64,000 nucleotides of DNA from a virus, in the IMG/VR virus record IMGVR_UViG_3300045146_000214, positions 1 to 64,000 of that record; one strand, given 5' to 3'. A program made the position numbers and the translations under genes. This document shows positions 33,701 through 40,928 of the stretch, in pieces; position 1 is the stretch's first letter, and every line of letters starts with the position of its first letter. Below the pieces are notes generated by a model. The model worked only from the letters and a program-made list of their open reading frames with translations. It ran no database searches and was not told the DNA's origin.

Positions 33701-33782
33701 GATACTTGATAAAAACATTGATATTCACAATGTTGATGCTATAACTAGGCACATGCGCCAATACAAAAACATTACGATATGA
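30738..33782 (+). CDS. Duplicated unknown domain fused to CCA-adding nucleotidyltransferase/HD
   Basis: A 1014-aa fusion. Residues 1-~230 and ~231-535 are two divergent copies of one unknown domain, shown by GRVFTNYKTISLWHTVSFDW versus GRIFPLYNAVSLWKQVSSSW, the following FY-x-x-F-x-x-V-A-E, and NDAYKNQPSYYDD versus NDTYKMQPSYYSD. From ~550 it is a class II poly(A)/CCA polymerase: YIVGGSVRDILMGKEPNDIDIA (nucleotidyl-transfer Asp pair), ARRDFTINSML, DKLRIMRAIRFASRLGF. From ~830 an HD phosphohydrolase domain follows (SILLHDVGKIKTF, YHAEVGV). Bacterial CCA enzymes are ~400 aa. It could repair tRNA 3' ends after host nuclease attack. No family I know carries this N-terminal half. Confidence 0.85.
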   Translation: MIYKKLFETPDKLYLDDGGVVVFAAKNNITFITQGDSYAFCQNGTYVPIPYASISDTPYKLAQPVRIVVVDKNVVVFQKDININDKMLMSSPEEKTKMLSHINFLEFLNKLENDEGLIPKFVKGENIQGRVFTNYKTISLWHTVSFDWMLKFYSVFKNVAERYYNVNVDENWDFEIPNKVTTYMKGYTKYKISSLHNSKERVALINDAYKNQPSYYDDSYNRKVSGLLKETKQERFLRLLENPDIFYVIGDAGNITDRLYFDESDDNITFIACGKSIVFVKNFNYYDDSSAPFYVIVNNGKFLDKGYITEKKFPKFGSNNYGNHSRGDVIGITHWNIGSFLDNYKQYNKKFVEDFLNHETPIQGRIFPLYNAVSLWKQVSSSWAKTFYDIFLRVAENFSLEFDDDWFIEIPSSSYNIEQKNYVLKRFSEIIDDTNSKNNVNFGSWKSMEPPEGIDLYAWKEIKRAGSEYVVNLLQVMNRYKKEKPKVWKKYVEYINDTYKMQPSYYSDNLNRMADEMFLLEDTLKDWSSSVQKYDMLVKALEVIKIINQYGKAYIVGGSVRDILMGKEPNDIDIATTLSTQEIKEIFQDSSDNIGQSEKFGIVMVKYQNYNFEIAQLRNDGEYSDGRRPETVELGVSEKEDAARRDFTINSMLIDVDGNILDYFGGQTDIQNKKIRAVGNANDRFKEDKLRIMRAIRFASRLGFEIEPDTFNAIKDNANAITNVSVERITKELVKMAEQTGDKFADAIVTLKDAGILQKIIPEIVEMEKFDQSLKHHPEGAKVKNIITNVIEDYNPQNQEHLDDTKYLMVKKGNVLDHTLAALRQNKIADPIINLSILLHDVGKIKTFKMSEDGKMRYLYHAEVGVNVVNDICDRLKIDNKTRRAIVFATLNHMKMHEVLNMRTSKIYNLIQNEDWDVLYAVTYCDDICRKGANTRWDEVGKKIEELVRKFKDSKAIKDVVNGELVMKTLNIPPGKKVGYVIQKTINWILDKNIDIHNVDAITRHMRQYKNITI

Positions 33783-35158
33783 AAGTAAAGAGAATAAATC
33801 CGACATGTTCTTTAAATGAACATATTGATAAAACGTTGTTCAATGATTTTTATTGTTGTTTGTATATCAACACTGCGTTTAAAGACCCAATGTTGAAGGA
33901 ATACTTTAAAAGAGAATTGGCATTGTTTCCAGATGTTAAAAAACACTATGAACAGTTACCGATTGTCTTTGCGCGAGAGCTTCTTGATGATATTATGCCG
34001 CCTGTTTTCTTGGAGTTCAGCCATGTTTTTGAACGCTTTAGCGGCATTGACAGCGTAGAAGATAGCTCAGAGTTGGATGCCCTTAAAAAAGTGTATGATT
34101 ATTCAAGTAATTATAGCCATGAAGAATTTATTGGTCTTAGTAAAGAGTTTCACAGTGCTTCTAAAAAACAAAAGGAACATGCTAAAATACAAAATGTGAT
34201 GAAGGGTATTGATAATCTTATTAACTACATAGAGATTAATAAAAATAATCTTCCAGGAAGTTTTGGTTATTCTTTGGAGTCCGTAAAACGTCTTAGGAAA
34301 AAAGGGAAATATGAGATTGTCCGACTAATGATAAGAACATTTTTAATACCTCAAGAATTTTCCGACGATAATCTTAAAAAGTATTCTGAATTATTAAAGA
34401 CAGTACCTTTTTATAATGATGATGATATTACAGAATATAAAAAAGAATACGATGAAAACATTCATTGGGATCAATATTATGGCGGTGAAGGATGGGGTGT
34501 TCTAGCGTGGTTGATGCTGCGATTAATGCGCTTTGTAGATGGAGTAGAAAGAACCAGTGATATATGGGAGCAAATATCATTATTAACGAATGCGATTATG
34601 ATGATACAACACAATTCAGGAAACATCATTGCGAAGTTTAAAAATTTTGAAGATACATGGCAACCAGGTATAAATATTAAGTCGTTTGCGGTTTCTGCCA
34701 GCGAGTTTTCACCTGTTTCCAATAAGGTTGAGAAAATTAAAGAGTTGGCCGAAAATGCCTTGAGACAGTATAAGAAACACAATGTTATATATGGTGAGAA
34801 GGCTGAAAATCCATTAATAAGAAGTAAGGTTGGTGAACAAATTGAGGCACTGACAACAGCGGTTAGAACCATTCTACAATATCGTTTACAAAACTCAAGA
34901 TTTAAAAATAACGATATTTCAAAATGGTTATTACAATATTTTCCAATCGTTGCTATTAAAAATATTTTTAGAGTAGGCATATCCAACATTAACAAAAAAT
35001 CAAAGGAAAAAATTGCTTATGATATATATGAACAGTTATGTGATATTGCTGGATTTTATAAATACAATTTAAAAAGTTGTGGTATAAAAGAAGTTATAAT
35101 AGATGCTGTTGTCGAAAAAACTATTGACATAATAATTAACAAGATAAAAAACAAATAG
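33779..35158 (+). CDS. Hypothetical protein sharing a Trp-rich domain with the gene at 602
   Basis: A 459-aa charged protein that starts in an ATGA overlap with the CCA-fusion gene. Its middle contains WDQYYGGEGWGVLAWLMLRL followed by LLTNAIMMIQHNSGNI. This parallels NYGGELWGKIADGWLKL and WIDHVYDLQH in the partial protein at the left edge: the same Gly-Gly-Glu-x-Trp-Gly turn, Trp-Leu helix and D/Q-H end. The C-terminal ~80 residues are basic and hydrophobic-periodic. Function unknown. A 100-bp gap to the next gene (35159-35258) holds no gene; it is AT-rich with a GGAG ribosome site at its end and perhaps a promoter I cannot define. Confidence 0.65.
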   Translation: MKVKRINPTCSLNEHIDKTLFNDFYCCLYINTAFKDPMLKEYFKRELALFPDVKKHYEQLPIVFARELLDDIMPPVFLEFSHVFERFSGIDSVEDSSELDALKKVYDYSSNYSHEEFIGLSKEFHSASKKQKEHAKIQNVMKGIDNLINYIEINKNNLPGSFGYSLESVKRLRKKGKYEIVRLMIRTFLIPQEFSDDNLKKYSELLKTVPFYNDDDITEYKKEYDENIHWDQYYGGEGWGVLAWLMLRLMRFVDGVERTSDIWEQISLLTNAIMMIQHNSGNIIAKFKNFEDTWQPGINIKSFAVSASEFSPVSNKVEKIKELAENALRQYKKHNVIYGEKAENPLIRSKVGEQIEALTTAVRTILQYRLQNSRFKNNDISKWLLQYFPIVAIKNIFRVGISNINKKSKEKIAYDIYEQLCDIAGFYKYNLKSCGIKEVIIDAVVEKTIDIIINKIKNK

Positions 35159-35258
35159 TCGTATATTTATTACATTACAATACAAAAGACAAAAAACTAT
35201 CCTATATTGAGGGTAGAATGGAAACAAACAAAAGGTAACGAGAACCAATGGAGAAACT

Positions 35259-36251
35259 ATGACAGAAAGAAATTTCAATGAAAAGGCGCTTAAGCAAAAG
35301 TATGAAGCAGCGAGAGGAAGAGCGATAACACCTCCCAGTGCGCCGGACAGTGCGCAAGATAATGCGCATAAACTACATGCCAGGCCGGACAGTGCGCAAG
35401 ATAATGCGCATGAACTACGTGCCAATGTTTCATCCCAAGAAACATCTAATATAAAAATTCCCGACAATCTTTCCGAACAAATGGGAATTACCTCACAAAA
35501 GAAACTCTATGACATTCCTACAATGAGTGTTGATCTTCCTTCTGGTGGTAGAATTTACGAAGGATTAATACCAGATGGTGTGATTAAGATTAAAGCATTA
35601 GAGCAAAAAGAAATAGATATACTCAATACAGACCATTTGAACAAGAAGAATATTGCATTTGATACTGCTATTGATAGTTGTATTTTGGAACCGAAGGTTT
35701 CTTCAAATGTGCTTATTTCAGCAGACAGAGTATATCTGCTTTTTAAGCTTTTTGAGTTAAGCAAAGGAACATCAGTGTATGACTTTACAGAAAAGTGTCC
35801 AAAGTGCGGTCAAAAGAATAAAATCAGTATTGACATTTCCGGTTTGGAAGTAAGGCGAATTAACTTGGCATCAAACAAGTTCAGTGTTCTGTTGCCGTTA
35901 TGTAAAAAGAACATTACATACCATCTTTTAACAGGAAATGAGCGAAAGGAAATTGAAAACAAGATTAAGATTTTGATGTCGCAAACTGCTGCATCAAAAC
36001 TTATTGATACGACTACAACTGAAACATTGATTAAGTCAATTGATGAAGTTGAAGGTGTGCCGCCAACACAAAAGGTTGAGTTCATTAAGCATCTTATTTA
36101 CGGCGACTCGGTGCGTTTGCGTGAACATATGAATGATAATACGCCTGGCATTAATCCAGTATATGAGTTTTCGTGTGTCAATTGCGAGTTCGAGGATAAA
36201 TTAATTATTCCAATAACGTCATCTTTCTTCTCGATGGCATCAAATATTTAA
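35259..36251 (+). CDS. 26: Baseplate hub assembly protein, T4 gp26-like
   Basis: A 330-aa protein. Residues ~75-330 follow the T4_baseplate family plan: SVDLPSGGRIYEG, IKALEQKEIDIL, DSCILEPKVSSNVLISADRVYLLF, then a zinc-finger-like CPKCGQKNKISIDIS with a second Cys pair CVNCEF near the end. T4 gp26 helps assemble the central hub. The N-terminal ~70 residues are a disordered, low-complexity extension containing two tandem 14-residue units PDSAQDNAHKLHAR and PDSAQDNAHELRAN (42-bp repeat). First gene of the tail block, with a clear GGAG site. Confidence 0.65.
   Translation: MTERNFNEKALKQKYEAARGRAITPPSAPDSAQDNAHKLHARPDSAQDNAHELRANVSSQETSNIKIPDNLSEQMGITSQKKLYDIPTMSVDLPSGGRIYEGLIPDGVIKIKALEQKEIDILNTDHLNKKNIAFDTAIDSCILEPKVSSNVLISADRVYLLFKLFELSKGTSVYDFTEKCPKCGQKNKISIDISGLEVRRINLASNKFSVLLPLCKKNITYHLLTGNERKEIENKIKILMSQTAASKLIDTTTTETLIKSIDEVEGVPPTQKVEFIKHLIYGDSVRLREHMNDNTPGINPVYEFSCVNCEFEDKLIIPITSSFFSMASNI
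35343..35426. repeat. 42-bp tandem duplication, 2 copies
   Basis: In-frame direct duplication with a few substitutions near the unit ends, encoding the 14-residue PDSAQDNAH repeat in the N-terminal extension of the gp26-like protein. Linker-type expansion, likely variable among relatives. Confidence 0.85.
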
Positions 36252-36263
36252 TGCCGATGAACA

Positions 36264-37064
36264 ATGTCGGCATCAATATTAAAGTTGCCTAGTGGTGGTT
36301 TGTTTAGTGGCATTGAAAGAGTTGTTGTGCATGACATAACATTGCGCAACTATCTTGAGTTACTCTCTAAAAGAAATAACGATATTGCCATTATTGAGTC
36401 ACTGATAATGGGATTTGTAATTCGTGATGAAGCTATTGTTAGTAAACTTCCGAACGTTGACAAAGAGTTCATACTGACAAATGTTTTTGCAGATAACTTT
36501 CGTGATACGTATAGTTTTATCTTTACATGTCCGGTATGTGAAAACAAAGTAACCGAGTCATTTTTCATACCGGACTATAAAGTATTCTATTTGGATGATG
36601 ATGATGGGAAGATGTTTACCTATCATATCAACAACAGGCAAATTTTCCTTCATCTTCCGCACACGCACAACACCAATATTGTTCTGGAAGATTATCTGCA
36701 TGTTAAAAGTCAAAATGAACAATTCAATGAGGATGAGAAACAAGAGCTTTTATCGTATATTATATCTGAGATAAACTTAAATATAGGCATACAAAAGAAT
36801 ACCTTTATGTATTGCCCGTTTTGTGGCGTTGAACTACCAGTCGAAAGACCGTGTGGTTCTATTCTTTTTAAGATGACGCCAGAGATTATCGAAATTGAAC
36901 GAAAGAACATACTTGAGTTGTTCAATTACTTTTCGTATGCGGCACATCAACCTATAGCAGGATTGATGGATTTAACATATAAAGATGTTTTGTTTATGTG
37001 GAAGCATTTTGTAGATATTAAGGAAAAAGAAGCAAAAGAATTTAATAAAGCGAGAAAGGCATGA
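36264..37064 (+). CDS. Second gp26/gp51-like baseplate assembly protein
   Basis: A 266-aa protein built like its upstream neighbour but shorter: LKLPSGGLFSGI at the N-terminus, LRNYLELLSKRN, a Cys pair in FTCPVCENKV (residues ~92-101), and a second pair YCPFCGVELP. The C-terminus is helical and charged. The paired Cys and the LPSGG start place it in the same baseplate assembly family, perhaps the partner of the gp26-like protein as gp51/gp26 are in T4. It overlaps the next gene by 4 nt. Confidence 0.55.
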   Translation: MSASILKLPSGGLFSGIERVVVHDITLRNYLELLSKRNNDIAIIESLIMGFVIRDEAIVSKLPNVDKEFILTNVFADNFRDTYSFIFTCPVCENKVTESFFIPDYKVFYLDDDDGKMFTYHINNRQIFLHLPHTHNTNIVLEDYLHVKSQNEQFNEDEKQELLSYIISEINLNIGIQKNTFMYCPFCGVELPVERPCGSILFKMTPEIIEIERKNILELFNYFSYAAHQPIAGLMDLTYKDVLFMWKHFVDIKEKEAKEFNKARKA

Positions 37065-37546
37065 AGGTAGGAGAAATAGTTAAAACATTGTATATCATGC
37101 GAGGTATTCCTGGCAGCGGCAAAAGCACACAGGCGAAAAAACTTGTCGGCGCTGGAAAAATATTTTCCACGGATGACTTGATTGAAGCAACCGGAGATTA
37201 CAATGGCTTTTTCGCGTCCATGTCAGTAAAAGGAGATTTCACACCACTGCGTCAAATGCACGAACAAAACCTCAACAATGTAAAAGCAGCATTTGCGGAA
37301 GGCGTCTCACCAATAATTGTTGACAATACAAACTTATCGGCGCGAGAAGCTGCACCATATGTTAAGGCTGCAACTGAAAATAATTATGATGTAAAAATAA
37401 TTGATGTTGGTTTAGGTGGTGCCGATGCTGAAACACTGACAAAAAGAAATAAGCATAATGTCCCTCTTGAAGGAATTAAAAGAATGATAGACAAATACAA
37501 AACTTTAGGAAACTACACCATTGAGGATTGCCTATATGAAGGTTAG
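37061..37546 (+). CDS. P-loop polynucleotide kinase-like protein
   Basis: A 161-aa AAA_33-type kinase. Walker A is GIPGSGKST (residues 15-23), followed by IFSTDDLIEATGDY (the acceptor-site D-D segment), a QMHEQN helix, SPIIVDNTNLSAREA (the V-D-N-T-N motif) and KRNKHNVP (lid). T4 Pnk and relatives phosphorylate 5' ends of RNA or DNA. There is no phosphatase domain. Embedded in the baseplate block by 4- and 11-nt overlaps, it is out of place functionally. With the CCA-adding fusion it could serve tRNA repair. Confidence 0.78.
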   Translation: MKVGEIVKTLYIMRGIPGSGKSTQAKKLVGAGKIFSTDDLIEATGDYNGFFASMSVKGDFTPLRQMHEQNLNNVKAAFAEGVSPIIVDNTNLSAREAAPYVKAATENNYDVKIIDVGLGGADAETLTKRNKHNVPLEGIKRMIDKYKTLGNYTIEDCLYEG

Positions 37547-38429
37547 TTCATTACTGTTTACATTACCGCCAAAAATTAAGAAGAACTACAAAATTGTTGG
37601 CGATCTCTCCAATGTAAATAATTGGGAGGCAAAAACAATTCTTGCCAACAGTGGAGGAAAGGTTGGGGAATGGAGTGAGGTTGGTTATATTCTCATCAAT
37701 CCAAATGGCGACGATATTATACCAGTATCGCGTAATGATGAACACCAAAACGGCTATGAACTCATGCATCATTTGCTGGATAAAGGAATGATAAAATTAA
37801 ATTCGTATGTGTCAATTTTTTCAAACGGTAAGAATTATATATATCTCAGCGGGGCAAAGGAAAAAATTGACGAAAAAACTCTTATGGCATATCGAAAATT
37901 TGTGCAGTATGGTGGTGATAGCAATGGCGTTGTCACCATTACAAAGCAATATTGGAGGGATAAAGGTTTTCAAAAATTGATTATTACAATTGATGATATG
38001 CTGTCGTCTCTGTCAAATGGTAAGGTTGTTGAAAAAGTTGACGGTATTTCAAAAATTGGCAAAAGAGTAATAGATGGTTTGGAAGAAGTATCAAAGCTAT
38101 ATGTGCAGCGTTCAAAGAGGTTGTTTTCTGCTGCTTATGGTTTTGTCAATACGTTTTTAACAAAGTTGATGTATGAGCTTGGTTGTGATTATAGCTGGGA
38201 AGTTGTACAACAAATTAAAGAGGAATTGTTAAGAGCAGAAAGTATGGAAGATTATGAGAAAGTAGGCAAACTCTTTTTTACAATGAATGGCATAAAGAAC
38301 AATATTCATAACGCAATACGGAAGGCAAGGAGCAATGATCGTTTTTTTTCTTCTGAAACAATAAAGGAATTTTGGAATGATATTGAGGCAGCAGACAATG
38401 AATTTCAACGGCTGGCAAACAAATATTAA
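37536..38429 (+). CDS. Hypothetical tail-region protein
   Basis: A 297-aa protein. It has an alpha/beta N-terminal part (YKIVGDLSNVNNW, GYILINPNGDDIIPVSRNDEH) and a helical C-terminal half (YVQRSKRLFSAAYGFVNTF and later EFWNDIEAADNEFQRL). I start at MKVSSLL; a start five codons earlier has no ribosome site. Directly before the tape-measure candidate, where tail chaperones usually sit, but no slippery frameshift pair is visible. Function unknown. Confidence 0.6.
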   Translation: MKVSSLLFTLPPKIKKNYKIVGDLSNVNNWEAKTILANSGGKVGEWSEVGYILINPNGDDIIPVSRNDEHQNGYELMHHLLDKGMIKLNSYVSIFSNGKNYIYLSGAKEKIDEKTLMAYRKFVQYGGDSNGVVTITKQYWRDKGFQKLIITIDDMLSSLSNGKVVEKVDGISKIGKRVIDGLEEVSKLYVQRSKRLFSAAYGFVNTFLTKLMYELGCDYSWEVVQQIKEELLRAESMEDYEKVGKLFFTMNGIKNNIHNAIRKARSNDRFFSSETIKEFWNDIEAADNEFQRLANKY

Positions 38430-38438
38430 AGGATAACT

Positions 38439-40928
38439 ATGGCAGGAACATATACACAAGCTGCTCAATTGTTGGTGTCGGTTACGTTGGACTCTACTAG
38501 TGCCGGTAAATTCGCTGATGATTTATCCAGTAAGATTGCTGGTTCTGTAAGAAAGGCATTAATGAAAATCAATAAAGATGTTGCCAAAGATTATGTTGAT
38601 GCAATAAAGTTAGGGCTTACTGGAGTAACGCCATATGGAAAGACAGCGGCGAAAGGGACATCAGGCGTAGGCTCAATTAGTCCAGCATCGTTTGATATAT
38701 CTCCATTAATTAAATGTATACAAAAAAACGCCGTTAATGTAAGATTGGTGGATATTGGTTCAGTTGGTGCATTTGGAACAAGAATAAAACAATTTATGGT
38801 TTCTGGAGGTGTTAGTACAAGTGTTTCTGCTAAACCAGAAAAGGTTATCGAAAACACATTAAAAGAAAGTTTAAAAGATGTTGGTGGTGGTGGTGGAATA
38901 GATACAAAATTATTAAACGCTGTATTCAAAAAACTTACTGGAGTCTTGCCGCTTGTAGCAACTGGAATGATATTATTGTCAACTATTTCGTGGATAATTT
39001 CTCAAATATTTGCTGGAATAGAAAATGGATTTAAGATGTTTAAATCATATACGAGTATAGGTGTTTCAACTGAAATGGCTACAATGATTGGTAGAAAAAG
39101 ATATGCGATAACAAGATCTGGAAGAATTAATGTTGAAAAAATGAATGAAGTTTTAACTCAAAATAATTATCAAGTTGTGTCATTAATAAGATCATATATG
39201 ATGTTTAATGATACTATGAAAGATGCAGTAGAAAACACTATGGATTATATGAGATATATTATGGAAACGGGTAAGGCATATAGCGTTTCAGAAGATAAAT
39301 TATTGAGTTTTACGACAACACTTTTAAGAAGAATGTGGTTGTTGAAAGAGGATGCAGAGGACTTTATAAGTCGTGTTGGCAAAGCACTTGGATCATTAAC
39401 GGATAGTCAAAAGGATGTGTATGATAATTTACAACAAAGAATTACGCTTGATTATGGTATGCTGGATTTGGGGGAAAAAGGAAAACAAATATTAGATAAT
39501 CTTAATATAGCAATGCCAGCACTTAGTGCAATAACAAGCCCTGAAACTGCTGCTTCTTTAATGGCTACATTGTTTAATTCATGGACAAGCGAACAGGGAC
39601 TATTCAACAAACAGCTTTCTCCGCTTTTTAGAAGATGGGAAAATACACCAGTGCCAAAGGATAGGGCAGCAAGAGATGAATACGAAAAAACGGTGAGAAT
39701 GCAAATGGTAACAGCTTTTTATGATGTTACTGAAGATGTCCAAGATTTATTGGAAGATGCAACCGAAAGTTTTTTAAGCGCTGAGGGGACACAACAATAT
39801 TTGGAAAAATTAAGAACAAATGACCCAAGACTTAGAGCGTTTGGAGATGACCAATTAAGACAAATAATAACTTTTGTAAATGGACTAAATAAAATGGGTC
39901 GGACAAAAGAAGAGGTTATAGAAAGTTTGGAAAAAACGATGGAGAACACTAGATTAAAAGAAGAAAAAAATAATTTACTTAATTTAACTCAAAGCCCGAT
40001 AGAAAGATTAGTAAATATTGCGCAATCTTTATTACAGGAATTAGGGGAGGTGTTAGTGCCTTATATAAGAACTATATCTTTTTATATTAATAAAGGTATA
40101 GAATACATTATGGCTTTTACAAACATGTTTAAGTCGGAAGAAGAACAGAGAAAAGCAAATGAAGATTTAAAGACAGAATTTGCGGAATATACAAAAAAAG
40201 AACAACAAGAGAGAGACATAAAAGAACAATCAGTGTTTGCATCAAAGGTTAAAGAACAATATGGGATTAATATTGATGACATAATTAAGGGGCAATATAA
40301 TAATGGAAAGGGTGAAAAAGAATTTGAGAGTGAATTAAGAACACGTTTAACTGAGGAGTTCGGTAATGAAGATGCAGGCGGGGAACGACGAGACATGATA
40401 GTGAATGAGCTATTGAGAATAAAAAGAGCTAATAACGAAAAATTTACAAAAGAATTAGAAAAAATGGATAATTCACGGTCAGGAGAATTACCGCGATTTG
40501 ATGTAGCAAAGTTTGCAGTTAAAGTTGGTTCGACTGTAATAAAGAAAGTAGCATTGAAAGTTGGTGAAGAAATGTCCCCTTATAGTGGTTTGGGAAACAT
40601 GAATATCTATGATCCTGGTTGGCAGTATGGTGGTTTTTCTGGTTGGAATGGAGCGTTTGGAGGTTTTGACCCACAACAGCAGCAAGTATATGTAATAGAA
40701 CCTGCCGGAGGAAATGAAGACATAAAAAGATTTGAAGAAACGAAGGAACTACAACAGCAGCAAAAAACAGAAGATGAAAGAGAAAGGAAAGACACCAACG
40801 ACAGAGAAGAAAAACGGTTTAAAAATTTTATAGATAAGTGGGTTGAAACACATAATTATTTAAAGGATATTATAAATAATATAAAGATTGGCTCTGGTGG
40901 TATTTCATATATATATAAAAACAATTAA
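38439..40928 (+). CDS. Tape-measure / hub protein candidate (gp29-like)
   Basis: An 829-aa, mostly helical protein with one strong hydrophobic segment (VLPLVATGMILLSTISWIIS, residues ~168-187), the typical feature of tape-measure proteins that are ejected to the membrane. The N-terminus (AAQLLVSVTLDSTSAGKF) reads like the domain that many tape measures share. Residues ~540-670 are Glu/Lys/Gln coiled coil and the end is Gln-rich (EETKELQQQQKTEDERE). Position between the gp26-like and hub genes fits gp29. At ~1.5 A per residue the length would suit a ~120 nm tail, but that is a rule of thumb. Confidence 0.55.
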   Translation: MAGTYTQAAQLLVSVTLDSTSAGKFADDLSSKIAGSVRKALMKINKDVAKDYVDAIKLGLTGVTPYGKTAAKGTSGVGSISPASFDISPLIKCIQKNAVNVRLVDIGSVGAFGTRIKQFMVSGGVSTSVSAKPEKVIENTLKESLKDVGGGGGIDTKLLNAVFKKLTGVLPLVATGMILLSTISWIISQIFAGIENGFKMFKSYTSIGVSTEMATMIGRKRYAITRSGRINVEKMNEVLTQNNYQVVSLIRSYMMFNDTMKDAVENTMDYMRYIMETGKAYSVSEDKLLSFTTTLLRRMWLLKEDAEDFISRVGKALGSLTDSQKDVYDNLQQRITLDYGMLDLGEKGKQILDNLNIAMPALSAITSPETAASLMATLFNSWTSEQGLFNKQLSPLFRRWENTPVPKDRAARDEYEKTVRMQMVTAFYDVTEDVQDLLEDATESFLSAEGTQQYLEKLRTNDPRLRAFGDDQLRQIITFVNGLNKMGRTKEEVIESLEKTMENTRLKEEKNNLLNLTQSPIERLVNIAQSLLQELGEVLVPYIRTISFYINKGIEYIMAFTNMFKSEEEQRKANEDLKTEFAEYTKKEQQERDIKEQSVFASKVKEQYGINIDDIIKGQYNNGKGEKEFESELRTRLTEEFGNEDAGGERRDMIVNELLRIKRANNEKFTKELEKMDNSRSGELPRFDVAKFAVKVGSTVIKKVALKVGEEMSPYSGLGNMNIYDPGWQYGGFSGWNGAFGGFDPQQQQVYVIEPAGGNEDIKRFEETKELQQQQKTEDERERKDTNDREEKRFKNFIDKWVETHNYLKDIINNIKIGSGGISYIYKNN

